This document shows, in pieces, positions 1 to 8,685 of a stretch of 64,000 nucleotides of DNA. Location: contig NZ_JAHBRX010000001.1 of the NCBI RefSeq assembly GCF_018398335.1, forward strand, positions 3,030,001 to 3,094,000, in the 5' to 3' direction. This DNA comes from Chelatococcus sp. HY11. Its GTDB lineage: Bacteria > Pseudomonadota > Alphaproteobacteria > Rhizobiales > Beijerinckiaceae. The notes under the pieces were generated by a model. The model saw only the letters and a list, made by a program, of their open reading frames with translations, ran no database searches and was not told the origin of the DNA. Every line of letters starts with the position of its first letter. Within the stretch, counting starts at the first letter, position 1. Position numbers and translations under genes: made by a program.

Positions 1-1141
1 TCCTCACGCGCTCATCCCAATGCTCGCCCCGAGCATAGGCGCGCCGGACGCTGTTCTCCTCGACATGCGCAAGCTGCCTCTCAATGGCATCGGGATGCCA
101 ATAGCCGCTCTCGTTGAGCATGGAACTGGCACTCGCGCGAAACCCGTGCGAGGTCATCTCTTCCTTGGTGAAGCCCAAACGGCGTAATGCGGCATTCAAT
201 GTGTTTTCCGACATCGGACGCAGGACCGAGCGGATCGAGGGAAAGACAAAGGTGCCATGGCCGGTGAGTTGCTGCACGTCCTTGAGAATGGCAACGGCTT
301 GCTTGGACAATGGCACCCGATGAGGACGGCGCATCTTCATCCGAGCTTCCGGAACGATCCAAACCCCCTCGTCCAGATTGAACTCGGACCAGTGGGCCGC
401 TCTCAACTCGCCGGGCCGCGGAAAGAGCAGCGCCAAGAGCTTCAACGCGGCTGTCGTGGTGGCCTGCCCCTCGAAGCCATCAATCGCCCGCAAGAGCGCC
501 CCAAAGGCCTTTGGATCGGTCAAGGCGGCCCAGGATTTCGTCTGTGGTGCGGTTAGGGCGCCCCGCAATGCGAAGGTTGGATCATTATCCGCACGCGCGG
601 TGGCAACGGCATAGCGGAACACGCTGCCGATGGTGGAGCGCAACCTCCTCGCGCTCTCATACCGGCCACGCACTTCGACGCGCCGTAAGGTCTCTAGAAT
701 TTCGGGAGCGGTAATCTCGCGGATTGGTCGCCGGCCCAAAGACGGGGTAGCTAACCCCAGAAGCCAACTCACCTTCTCTACGGTCGGCGCTGCCCTCCCC
801 TCGCGGATCAGCTTGGCTTTATATTCCTCAGCGATTTTACCAAATGTCTCGTCGCCACCGGCACGTTTGGCGATCTTTGTCAGCTTAACCTTCAGGCCTG
901 GATCTTCGCCTGCTGCCAGCACCTGCTTTGCCGCGTCGCGTGCCCGTCGCGCATCGGCCAAGCTCACGGCCGGATAAGCTCCGAAACTCAGCAGCTTCTG
1001 TTTGCCCATATAGCGGTAGGACATCCGCCACAGCTTGGCGCCTGAAGCTGCGACAAACAGGTGCAGCCCCTCACTGTCTGAAATTTTCTGCGGGTGTTGG
1101 GACGGCTTGATTCGTCGGATGGCAACGTCAGTGAGCGGCAT
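1..1141 (-). CDS. P4-type tyrosine integrase, C-terminus cut by window edge
   Basis: Site-specific recombinase that integrates and excises a mobile element at a tRNA gene. Reading the minus strand from the ATG at 1141 gives MPLTDVAIRRIKPSQ, then the N-terminal arm typical of P4-like integrases (LWRMSYRYMGKQKLLSFGAYP), then a core domain with LLFPRPGELRAAHWSEF (catalytic Arg) and TSHGFRASASSMLNE (H-x-x-R box). The family-typical tail (QLAHVEENSVRRAYARGEHWDERV) holds the catalytic Tyr and runs off the window at base 1. There is no internal stop. It lies 166 bp from the 3' end of tRNA-Thr, the usual place for such a gene, so the element it belongs to extends leftwards out of the window. Calling the family is safe. 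Whether it is active cannot be judged without the missing residues. Confidence 0.93.
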   Translation of the reverse strand, partial: MPLTDVAIRRIKPSQHPQKISDSEGLHLFVAASGAKLWRMSYRYMGKQKLLSFGAYPAVSLADARRARDAAKQVLAAGEDPGLKVKLTKIAKRAGGDETFGKIAEEYKAKLIREGRAAPTVEKVSWLLGLATPSLGRRPIREITAPEILETLRRVEVRGRYESARRLRSTIGSVFRYAVATARADNDPTFALRGALTAPQTKSWAALTDPKAFGALLRAIDGFEGQATTTAALKLLALLFPRPGELRAAHWSEFNLDEGVWIVPEARMKMRRPHRVPLSKQAVAILKDVQQLTGHGTFVFPSIRSVLRPMSENTLNAALRRLGFTKEEMTSHGFRASASSMLNESGYWHPDAIERQLAHVEENSVRRAYARGEHWDERVR

Positions 1142-1307
1142 GGCTGTTGGTATCGCTGCGAGGCGGTTTTGAAACTACCAACAAAAATACCAACAATTTC
1201 GCTGGATACCAACACATCCAACCGGACAGACCTGGATACACGCCTCACGCAAATCCATTGTTTCTCAACGGATTCAGGACAAAACCAGACTGAAATGGAT
1301 GGAGAAA

Positions 1308-1383
1308 TGGTGCCGCGGAAGGGATTCGAACCCCCGACCCTCGCATTACGAATGCGATGCTCTACCAGCTGAGCTACCGCGGC
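1308..1383 (-). tRNA. tRNA-Thr (anticodon CGU)
   Basis: The minus strand folds as a complete tRNA. The acceptor stem is GCCGCGG/CCGCGGC, the D arm contains AGCTCAGCTGGTAGAGC, and the anticodon stem-loop CGCAT-TCGTAAT-GCG gives anticodon CGT. The T arm is GGGGGTTCGAATCCC and the 3' CCA is encoded at 1310-1308. The 3' end faces the integrase at 1-1141, so this gene is the likely attachment site of that element. Confidence 0.97.
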
Positions 1384-1573
1384 GTTGATACTCACTCTTG
1401 GCTGGCGCTCTCATATCCGCATTGGGGGCGTTTTGGCAAGATCCTCTTTGCCACACTCTGCACGTCCGCCTGATTTAACCTGTCTATCGACGGCTCCGCC
1501 GCCTTGACGGGGGGAGATGGGGCATCGACGGGCCGGACAGTGCAGCGGTCTGAAGCCCCGACACTCCCTCCAT

Positions 1574-3421
1574 CTAGAGGCGGCTCATGAACGGATGACG
1601 CTCACCAGCCTGGGGGTCATCGCGCGATATATCCTCCGTGCCGGGATCGTCCGGGGGACGGGCAACGGGGAAGACCACCGGCCCGGCAGCACGCTTCGCG
1701 GGAGCTTCCGCCTTTCCCCCTGATAGGCGGGCGCCAGCCGGCTTGGTGTCTGAAGCACTGGCGTCTGAAGCCCTGGCGTCTGACATCTGGGTATCAGTAG
1801 CCTTGGCGTCGGGCGTCACGGCGTGGAAAGCCTCGCCGTTCCGTTCCCCGGGCGACGGCGCGGGGGATTGCGCGGCATCGCGTGGTCCCGCCGGTTTCGC
1901 CAGCGGTTCCGATGGGACGGAGGCCGTGGCCACCGGAGCCGGAACAGCGGCGGGCGGCGGATCGGCCGGTTGCGGAGAGGCGGAAGGCGCGGGGCCAGGA
2001 GCGGCCGTTTCCGGTGAGGACGCGGGAGGCGCCGCTTTGCTATCCGGCTCCTCATCAGGCGCGGAGGGCAAAAACACCGTCCGCTCATCGCCGTCGGCAA
2101 TCACTGCGTCGGCGTCGTTGTGAATACGTCCATGGGCGAGCTGCTCGGCCGGCGCCACCCACTGGAAGGCGTCGAGGCGTCCGGAGACCGGCGAAACCGG
2201 CTCCCAATGATCCGAGCTGACACCATCCGCCATCCAGGTGGCGTCACGCGGCGCCCGCGCGGCCTTGCCGAGCCATTGCCGGAGCGCCGCGGAAACACCG
2301 TGCTCAGCCTCCTCGATATCCGCCATCAGAAGGCAGGCCCGCACAGTCGGGCGCTCGGCCAGGAGCGGCGCAAGCGCCTGCTTGGCCCTGGCATATTCAT
2401 GGGCGGCGATCGCGGCTTCGGCCACGGCGAGCGTCGCTTCAGGATGGCGCGGCTTGAGCCTGGCAAGAGTCTCGGCGCGCGCAAGGCGGTCGTGGGTCGA
2501 ATCGCCGTGGCGCAGATCGAGATAGGCGGCCGCGATGTCGGGATGCGGCTCGATCTTCCAGTTGGCCTCCAGAACCTTTGCCGCCTTGCGTAGCTTGCCG
2601 CCGGCAGCGAGCAGCCGGCCAGCCAGGGCTGAGGCCGGCACGAGATCCGGCGCGAGCTTCACCGCCGTCTGCGCGGCCGCCAGCGCGGCTTCGGGCTCCT
2701 TGTCCGCCCGGTCGAGCGCATCGGCCGTCAACAATACGGCGCGCTGGCGCTTGGCTGTCGCCTTGTCGATGGAACGGAGTGCGACGCGCTGCTCAAGCTT
2801 GGCGAGCGCCCCACGCCAATCCCGCTCCGCCGACTGGAATTCGAGCATGGCCTCGCTGGCCCAGGCGACGCCCGGTGCGAGTTCGACAGCCTTGGTGACA
2901 TAGGCGCGCGCGGCAACGGCATCGCCCTTACGCCGCGCCTCGACGAACAGCCCGCGCAGGCCCAGAACCCGCGTCTCGGCATCGTCGAGCATGTCGGTGA
3001 AGGTGGCCTCAGCGCCCGTGCGATCGCCCGAGATCTGAGCGGCCTGAGCCTTGAGGAGCATGGTGAGGGGCTCCCGCCCCAGCCAGCGCTCCGCATCGCT
3101 GGCATGGCGCCGGGCGGCCAGCGGATCACCAGCTCCGACGGCGACCATCCCACGCGACACCGCCACGTAACCCCGATTGCGTCGCCGCGCCCGCGAGGCA
3201 AAGCTCATGACGCTCGGAAGCCGCAGGACGAGGCGCAGCAGCGACCACAGGCACACCAGCAGGAAGGCGAGAGCGAGCACGGCCGCCAGCAGCACCGCGA
3301 CCGATGTCTCGATGCGGTAGCCTTGCCATATCACCGCGACCTCGCCGGGACGATCGGCAAGCCATGAAGCGCCGAGGGCGACGAGCGCGAGCAATGCGAG
3401 GAAAGCGAGGACCCTGATCAT
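1574..3421 (-). CDS. hemY: HemY-like inner-membrane TPR protein of the heme cluster
   Basis: HemY N-terminal family protein of 615 residues, with an unclear accessory role in tetrapyrrole synthesis. Two N-terminal membrane segments (about residues 4-22 and 40-66) are followed by an Arg-rich stretch and a long helical, TPR-like region to about residue 440. The last 160 residues are a low-complexity Pro/Ala/Ser tail with repeats of the type DAxASD. Its ATG overlaps the stop codon of the mitofilin-like gene (ATGA), so the two are translationally coupled. It is the last gene of the hemC-hemD-mitofilin-hemY order usual in Rhizobiales. The tail is longer and more repetitive than the family core requires. 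The membrane and TPR layout support the call, but the name HemY here does not mean protoporphyrinogen oxidase. Confidence 0.88.
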   Translation of the reverse strand: MIRVLAFLALLALVALGASWLADRPGEVAVIWQGYRIETSVAVLLAAVLALAFLLVCLWSLLRLVLRLPSVMSFASRARRRNRGYVAVSRGMVAVGAGDPLAARRHASDAERWLGREPLTMLLKAQAAQISGDRTGAEATFTDMLDDAETRVLGLRGLFVEARRKGDAVAARAYVTKAVELAPGVAWASEAMLEFQSAERDWRGALAKLEQRVALRSIDKATAKRQRAVLLTADALDRADKEPEAALAAAQTAVKLAPDLVPASALAGRLLAAGGKLRKAAKVLEANWKIEPHPDIAAAYLDLRHGDSTHDRLARAETLARLKPRHPEATLAVAEAAIAAHEYARAKQALAPLLAERPTVRACLLMADIEEAEHGVSAALRQWLGKAARAPRDATWMADGVSSDHWEPVSPVSGRLDAFQWVAPAEQLAHGRIHNDADAVIADGDERTVFLPSAPDEEPDSKAAPPASSPETAAPGPAPSASPQPADPPPAAVPAPVATASVPSEPLAKPAGPRDAAQSPAPSPGERNGEAFHAVTPDAKATDTQMSDARASDASASDTKPAGARLSGGKAEAPAKRAAGPVVFPVARPPDDPGTEDISRDDPQAGERHPFMSRL

Positions 3422-4878
3422 GGCCGCGCCCCCGTGCTAGCGCCGGCGGCTTCCCCTGCGAGGGCGGTGACGGTCTCGTCGGAGAGCGCCTGAGCCGCGC
3501 CTTCCGTCGCCACGCGGCGCTCCAGCGCCACGCCCCAGGTCGCGGATGTCTTGCGGGCGCTCTCCGGCAAGGCCCGCCAGGCCGTCAGCGCCGCTGCGCC
3601 ATCGCCACGCGCCAGAGCCGCATCCACCGCGGCCACGCCGTCCGTGACCGCGTTGCCACCGACGGTGCGAATACGAACGAGGCGGTTGATGCTGGCCAGC
3701 GCGCGGCTGGTGAAATCCTCGGGCTGAGCCTCCTGCGGCTGAACCAGTTGATCGCCCAGATCCGTGAACATGGCACGCAACGCGGACAGGCTCTGCAGAT
3801 TGGCGCCAGACGCCTGGCGCAAGGCCGCGAGCTTTTGCTCTGGAACGCCGAGGGCCGCCAACCGGTCGACCGTCTGAGAGAAAGGCTCGCCACGCCGGAT
3901 CCGGCCGAGCAGATCCTCGGCGACGACAGCCTGCGCGGCCAAGGTCGCCACGCGGCTCGCACGGGTTGAAGCATCCGATGTAACCGCCGCCAGGCGCGCG
4001 GGATCCAGACGCTCGATCGCACCCTCAAGGGCGTTGAGCCTCTGTTCCTGCGCCTGCAGGGCCTGCGGCGGCACGGCCGGTTGCGCGGGAGACGGCGCAG
4101 GCGCCTTCTCGAGTGCTGCGGCGCGGCTCGCGGCCGTATCCGCCGTGCGGCTTGCCGCGGCGATATCGCGCCCGAGCCCGGCCACTTGCTCCGATAGTCC
4201 CTGGACGCGTCCCGCAAGCGCCGTCACGTCATCCTGCGGAACAGCAGCGGGCAACGCGGCGACCCGGCGCTCCAGCGCGACGAGACGCGTGGCGGTTTCA
4301 TCGATCGGCGTCGAAGTCGGCATCAGCAGGAAGCTGACAAGCCCCCCCGCGATAGCGCCCGCGACAGCAGCAAACGCCAGCGCCTTCACGGAGACGGAAG
4401 GGTCGGGCCTGGGCTGAGGCCCCGAGGGCGGAGGCGGGGTAGTTCCGGGTGGATCCGAGACGATGCCCGATGGCGGGAGGCCCGAGGCCGCCGCGCGCAG
4501 GCGGTTGGCGCCATCATCGTTCATATCGGCTGCGGCCGTTTGATCCATGCTGTCCTTTTCCCTGCCCGCGCCTTCATTGCCCGCGCCTTCATTCGGCCGT
4601 TCCATGAAGCCCTCGGTTCCGCTGCTCTCACCGGCTGGACGAGCAGGTTCCTGCTCGGCCACTGAGGGGCTCGGCGCGGCTTCGATGGAATCATCTTGCA
4701 TCGCTGGCCGGCGCGCGTCCGATGCGGCAACATCGCCCACCCCATCCTCGGGTTTGAGCGCCTGATCCCTCTCAGGATCGGGAGCGGGCGAGGCGGTCAG
4801 ATCCAGTGTCGTGGGATTGCGCCGCAGCTTGCCCCGTCCCGGCTTGGGCGGAGGGGTCATGGCCGTGTCATCGGTCAT
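3418..4878 (-). CDS. Mitofilin-family inner-membrane protein (COG4223)
   Basis: Protein of 486 residues that shapes or organises the inner membrane in alphaproteobacteria; it is the bacterial relative of mitochondrial Mic60. The first 160 residues are cytoplasmic low complexity (Pro, Glu, Ala). One membrane span lies at about 165-186 (KALAFAAVAGAIAGGLVSFL), and a predicted coiled coil follows (LVALERRVAALPA, LAGRVQGLSEQVAGLGRDIA). The C-terminal domain contains the AVVAEDLLGRIRRGEPF region conserved in this family. It sits between hemD and hemY, the standard Rhizobiales arrangement. The link with heme genes is positional and no direct role in heme synthesis is shown. Confidence 0.88.
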   Translation of the reverse strand: MTDDTAMTPPPKPGRGKLRRNPTTLDLTASPAPDPERDQALKPEDGVGDVAASDARRPAMQDDSIEAAPSPSVAEQEPARPAGESSGTEGFMERPNEGAGNEGAGREKDSMDQTAAADMNDDGANRLRAAASGLPPSGIVSDPPGTTPPPPSGPQPRPDPSVSVKALAFAAVAGAIAGGLVSFLLMPTSTPIDETATRLVALERRVAALPAAVPQDDVTALAGRVQGLSEQVAGLGRDIAAASRTADTAASRAAALEKAPAPSPAQPAVPPQALQAQEQRLNALEGAIERLDPARLAAVTSDASTRASRVATLAAQAVVAEDLLGRIRRGEPFSQTVDRLAALGVPEQKLAALRQASGANLQSLSALRAMFTDLGDQLVQPQEAQPEDFTSRALASINRLVRIRTVGGNAVTDGVAAVDAALARGDGAAALTAWRALPESARKTSATWGVALERRVATEGAAQALSDETVTALAGEAAGASTGARP

Positions 4879-4961
4879 TCTGGCTGCTCCCCGTGAATCA
4901 ATGCGCCTCGCTGTCGGTTCATCCCTGCGTCATACCACCTGTGCGGCGCCGGTGGCGAGCC

Positions 4962-5660
4962 TCAAGCCTCATCCAATGCCGCGAACAGAGCCTCTTCCCT
5001 TGGCGCCGTCGCCACCACGATGTGTCGCGCGCCGGCCCTGCGCAATGGCTCCGCCACATCAAGCGACAGGCACACCTGTCTGGCTGCGAAAAAAGGTCGC
5101 CCAAGACCGGTGCGATCCACAAGCGCGAGCGCGACCTCGGCGCTCCTGCGCGAGTAATGGAGAACAGCACCGATCCGTTCCATGCGAAGGGCCTCCACCG
5201 CCTCACTGGTCAGGCTTTCAACGGGCGCCGCCGCGTAGACGATCCAGCTGACCGGCGTCAGCCCGGCATCCGCCAGCAGCGCCATCGTATCGGCCTTGTG
5301 ATCACGTCCCTGGAGAACAAGGGCGCGCCCACCTGCCGGAAAGCGCCGACGGGCGAGCGCCGCCATGGCGATGCGATCGCCGTCGGCGCTTTCCACATCC
5401 GTGAAGCCGCGCGCCCGCGCCACCTCCGCCGTGCGCTCTCCCACCGCGATGACGGGAATGTCGCGAATCGCATCGTCCGCCACAATGACGAAACTGTTCG
5501 CGCTGCCCACGACGATCGCCGCGAAAGGCCCCTCCGGCCGCGGCGTATCGAGGGGGACGATGCGGGTTGCCGGCGCGAGTACCGCTTCGTGCCCCAGCAC
5601 GGCAAGTCGCGCTGCCGTGCGCTCAGCAGCGGACTTGGGCCGAAAAACAAGAATACGCAT
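4962..5660 (-). CDS. hemD: Uroporphyrinogen-III synthase
   Basis: Cyclises hydroxymethylbilane with inversion of ring D to give uroporphyrinogen III, the step after HemC, in the cytoplasm. The 232-residue length fits the family. It begins MRILVFRPKSAAERTAARL, the typical N-terminus (RP..A..TA..L), and has the bilobed pattern with VGERTAEVARARGFTDV in the hinge and LHYSRRSAEVALALV near the C-terminus. HemD is poorly conserved in sequence, so its position only 12 bp after hemC weighs heavily. It is co-transcribed with hemC and probably with the genes behind it. Confidence 0.9.
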   Translation of the reverse strand: MRILVFRPKSAAERTAARLAVLGHEAVLAPATRIVPLDTPRPEGPFAAIVVGSANSFVIVADDAIRDIPVIAVGERTAEVARARGFTDVESADGDRIAMAALARRRFPAGGRALVLQGRDHKADTMALLADAGLTPVSWIVYAAAPVESLTSEAVEALRMERIGAVLHYSRRSAEVALALVDRTGLGRPFFAARQVCLSLDVAEPLRRAGARHIVVATAPREEALFAALDEA

Positions 5661-5672
5661 GGCAGCCTCTCG

Positions 5673-6626
5673 TCATCCACGCAGGAGATCGGGGCCAGCC
5701 TCATTGATGACCGCACGCCCCGCGTCCTCGCCGAGAGCGGCCGCATCCCCGGCGGCACCCTCACGCGCGACAGCGACGGAGCGGCTGCCATCGGGCGCGA
5801 GCAGCAACCCCCGAAAACGCAGGCGCCCGCCGTTCACGGTCGCATGCCCGGCTATCGGCGTGCGGCAGGAGCCGTCGAGGACCTTGAGGAAAGCGCGTTC
5901 AGCGGCGAGGGCGATGCCGGTGTCATGATCAGCAATACTGGCCGCGGCGGCGAGGACCGCCGTGTCGTCCGCCCGCGCCACGAGCGCGATAGCACCCTGC
6001 CCGACAGCAGGCAGAAACGCGTCCGTATCGAGAATGGCTGTCGCGACATCCGCCTTGCCAAGCCGCTTCAGCCCGGCGAGAGCAAGGAGAGTGGCGTCGA
6101 CCCGGCCCTCGTCGAGGCGCGCGAGCCTTGTCGCGACATTGCCGCGCAGCAGCGTGACCTTGAGATCGGGCCGGGCACGCAGGATCTGCGCCTGCCGCCG
6201 CAGAGAGGCGCTGCCGACGACCGCGCCAGCCGGCAGGCTCATCAGGCTGTCCGCGCGGCGGCTTATGAAGACGTCACGCACGTCCTCGCGCGGGAGATAT
6301 CCCGCGACGACGAGGCCCTCGGGCAGTTCCGTCGGCAGATCCTTGGCGGAATGCACGGTCAGGTCGGCCGAGCCGGCGAAAAGCGCGGCGTCGAGCTCCT
6401 TGGTGAAAAGCCCCTTGCCGCCGGCCTCGGACAGGGCGCGATCCTGGATCTTGTCACCCGTGGTGGTCAGCGGCAGCAACGGCAAGGCTTCCGGCGCAAG
6501 GCCGACCGTCGCGGCAAGCCGCGCCCGCGTCTCCTCGGCCTGTGCGAGGGCAAGCGGGCTGGCGCGCGTTCCGATGATCATGCGCTCGGGAAAAATGATC
6601 GACACTGCAACGCACTCCATGGGCAC
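5673..6626 (-). CDS. hemC: Porphobilinogen deaminase (hydroxymethylbilane synthase)
   Basis: Polymerises four porphobilinogen units to hydroxymethylbilane. Visible family signatures: IGTRASPLALAQAEE near the N-terminus, VHSAKDLP with the catalytic Asp (about residue 96), VGSASLRRQAQI, and DGSCRTPIAGHA, whose Cys254 carries the dipyrromethane cofactor. The 317-residue frame begins MPMECVAVSIIFPERMIIGTRAS. The family usually starts closer to IIGTR, so the Met at residue 16 (base 6581) is an alternative start. The gene is first of the hem operon and is divergent from tsaD, with a shared promoter region at about 6627-6755. Confidence 0.97.
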   Translation of the reverse strand: MPMECVAVSIIFPERMIIGTRASPLALAQAEETRARLAATVGLAPEALPLLPLTTTGDKIQDRALSEAGGKGLFTKELDAALFAGSADLTVHSAKDLPTELPEGLVVAGYLPREDVRDVFISRRADSLMSLPAGAVVGSASLRRQAQILRARPDLKVTLLRGNVATRLARLDEGRVDATLLALAGLKRLGKADVATAILDTDAFLPAVGQGAIALVARADDTAVLAAAASIADHDTGIALAAERAFLKVLDGSCRTPIAGHATVNGGRLRFRGLLLAPDGSRSVAVAREGAAGDAAALGEDAGRAVINEAGPDLLRG

Positions 6627-6644
6627 TGACCATACGAGGCCAGG

Positions 6645-6672
6645 CAGACTCTAGATGGCAGACTTTAGATGG
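6645..6672. repeat. 14-bp tandem repeat between hemC and tsaD
   Basis: Two adjacent copies, CAGACTCTAGATGG and CAGACTTTAGATGG, differ at one base. They lie in the divergent promoter region of hemC and tsaD. They could be paired regulator sites or a chance duplication; nothing in the sequence decides. Confidence 0.6.
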
Positions 6673-6755
6673 CGAAGGATCGCCGCTCGGACTATAGGTT
6701 GTTCCAGAACAATTCCGAAACAACGTCGCGGGAGACCCGGCCCGCTCTGGTGACC

Positions 6756-7793
6756 ATGCGTATACTCGGTTTGGAGACCACTTGCGATGAGACGGCGGCG
6801 GCCGTCGTCTCCTGTGATGGCGACGGGCGCGGCCATATCCTCGCCAATGAAGTCCTCAGCCAGATCGCCGAGCACGCCGCCTACGGTGGCGTGGTGCCGG
6901 AAATCGCCGCGCGCGCCCATGTGGAGGCGCTCGATCTCCTGGTGGCACGGGCTTTGGCGCGGGCCGGCCTCGAACTCTCGGACATGGACGGCATCGCGGC
7001 AGCGGCGGGCCCCGGCCTTATCGGCGGGGTCATCGTCGGCCTGACGGCCGCGAAGGCGCTGGCGCTCGTCGCGGGCAAGCCCCTCATCGCCGTCAACCAT
7101 CTGGAAGGCCACGCGCTCACTGCCCGGCTGACCGATTCGGTCGGCTTTCCCTATCTGCTGCTCCTTGCCTCGGGCGGCCACACCCAGCTCGTCTGCGTCC
7201 GCGGCGTGGGCGACTATGTCAGGCTGGGCACGACCGTCGACGACGCCATTGGCGAGGCCTTCGACAAAACGGCGAAAATGCTCGGCCTGCCCTATCCCGG
7301 CGGGCCGGAAGTCGAGAAGGAAGCCACCCGCGGGGATCCCGAGCGCTTTAATCTGCCACGGCCGATGCTGCGGCGGGATGTGCCGGATTTCTCCCTCTCG
7401 GGACTGAAGACCGCGGTTCGCCTTGAGGCGGAGCGCATCGCGCCGCTCAGCGCCACCGACGTCGCCGATCTCTGCGCCTCGTTCCAGGCCGCTGTCGTTG
7501 ATGTCATCGTGGACCGCAGCCGGGTCGCCCTGCGGGCCTTCCACGCCGCGGCGGGAAACCCGACCGCTCTCGTCGTGGCCGGCGGCGTCGCCGCCAACCA
7601 GATGATAAGGGCCGCGTTGCAGCGCTTCGCGGTGGAGGCGGGGCTGCGCCTTGTCACCCCGCCGCCGGCATTGTGCACCGACAATGCAGCGATGATCGCC
7701 TGGGCCGGCCTCGAACGGCTCAGGCTTGATCTCACCGATGATCTCACCGCGCCGGCCCGCGCCCGCTGGCCCCTCGATACCATGCGGGCCTGA
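6756..7793 (+). CDS. tsaD: tRNA N6-adenosine threonylcarbamoyltransferase
   Basis: Transfers threonylcarbamoyl to A37 of ANN-decoding tRNAs, working with TsaB and TsaE. I chose the ATG at 6756 because it starts the conserved [18 protein letters not shown]; an upstream in-frame ATG at 6669 adds 29 unconserved residues. Seen: metal ligands H115 and H119 in NHLEGH, the ASGGHTQL and [22 protein letters not shown] blocks, [10 protein letters not shown], and [12 protein letters not shown] near the end. At 345 residues it is full length. Divergence from hemC is common in alphaproteobacteria. Confidence 0.97.
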   Translation: MRILGLETTCDETAAAVVSCDGDGRGHILANEVLSQIAEHAAYGGVVPEIAARAHVEALDLLVARALARAGLELSDMDGIAAAAGPGLIGGVIVGLTAAKALALVAGKPLIAVNHLEGHALTARLTDSVGFPYLLLLASGGHTQLVCVRGVGDYVRLGTTVDDAIGEAFDKTAKMLGLPYPGGPEVEKEATRGDPERFNLPRPMLRRDVPDFSLSGLKTAVRLEAERIAPLSATDVADLCASFQAAVVDVIVDRSRVALRAFHAAAGNPTALVVAGGVAANQMIRAALQRFAVEAGLRLVTPPPALCTDNAAMIAWAGLERLRLDLTDDLTAPARARWPLDTMRA

Positions 7794-7892
7794 GCGAGGT
7801 CTGGTCCGATCGATTTGACGCAATTCGATGCGGAAAGCCGTTGCACGTTTTCCCCGGAATTGCTCCCATGACCTTTCTTTTCGAAGCCTGTA

Positions 7893-7926
7893 CCCCTATC
7901 GAGCCCCTGCCCCTATCGAGCCCCTG
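7893..7926. repeat. Perfect 17-bp tandem duplication upstream of the FAH gene
   Basis: CCCCTATCGAGCCCCTG occurs twice with no spacer, ending 21 bp before the chosen start at 7948. It looks like a recent slippage duplication in a 5' untranslated region. No function can be read from it. Confidence 0.85.
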
Positions 7927-7947
7927 CCGTCATCAAGGAAGCGATCC

Positions 7948-8655
7948 ATGGCCGATGCCTCGTCCACAATTGAGTACGTCGTCAAACCGCCCGCGCTTCC
8001 GACCCTGCCCGTGAAGGGAACCGATGCGCGCTTCCCTGTGCGGCGCATCTATTGTGTTGGCCGCAACTTCGCCGCTCATGCCATCGAGATGGGCCATGAT
8101 CCGAACAAGGAGCCGCCATTCTTCTTCCAGAAGAACCCGGACAACGTGCTTCTCCCCGACACGGGCTTTCCCTATCCGCCACAGTCCAACGACGTGCATT
8201 TCGAGATCGAGATGGTCGTGGCGCTGGGAGCGGGCGGCCGTGACATTCCCGTGGAGCGGGCGCTCGAGCTCGTCTTCGGCTATGCCGTCGGCCTCGACAT
8301 GACCCGGCGCGACCTGCAGGGCAAGGCCAAGGATCTCGGCCGGCCGTGGGAGGTCGGGAAGGCCTTCGAGCATTCCGCGCCCTGCGGCCCCATTGTCCCG
8401 TCCTCGCTCATCGGCCATCCCGCCGCGGGCGCCATCTGGCTCGACGTCAATGGCGAGCGTCGCCAGACCGGCGATCTCAACCAGATGATCTGGAAGGTAC
8501 CGGAAGCGATCGCCTATCTCTCGGGCCTGTTCACGCTCGCTCCCGGCGACCTCATCTTCTCCGGCACGCCGGCTGGTGTCGGCGCGATCAAGCCCGGAGA
8601 CGTGATGAAGGGGCATGTGGACGGCGTCGGTGACATCGAGGTGAAGGTCGTCTGA
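7948..8655 (+). CDS. Fumarylacetoacetate hydrolase (FAH) family protein
   Basis: Enzyme of 235 residues of the FAH fold, a family that hydrolyses or decarboxylates beta-diketo acids in aromatic and amino-acid breakdown (for example fumarylpyruvate hydrolase). It begins [11 protein letters not shown] behind an AAGGAAG ribosome site. An upstream in-frame ATG at 7828 would include the 17-bp tandem repeat and is less likely. Seen: [42 protein letters not shown] with metal-ligand Glu residues, [14 protein letters not shown], and the C-terminal [17 protein letters not shown]. The exact substrate cannot be read. It stands alone, between tsaD and a convergent cyclase gene. Confidence 0.9.
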   Translation: MADASSTIEYVVKPPALPTLPVKGTDARFPVRRIYCVGRNFAAHAIEMGHDPNKEPPFFFQKNPDNVLLPDTGFPYPPQSNDVHFEIEMVVALGAGGRDIPVERALELVFGYAVGLDMTRRDLQGKAKDLGRPWEVGKAFEHSAPCGPIVPSSLIGHPAAGAIWLDVNGERRQTGDLNQMIWKVPEAIAYLSGLFTLAPGDLIFSGTPAGVGAIKPGDVMKGHVDGVGDIEVKVV

Positions 8656-8685
8656 CGGTCCCGCAATCGAAGAAAGGCGGAGTGA

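Noticed and set aside
4806-6629. 607-residue open frame on the plus strand
   Set aside because: It lies antisense to hemD, hemC and the end of the mitofilin gene, all with clear family motifs. Its translation is Arg/Gly-rich without domains, as expected for a shadow in high-GC DNA.
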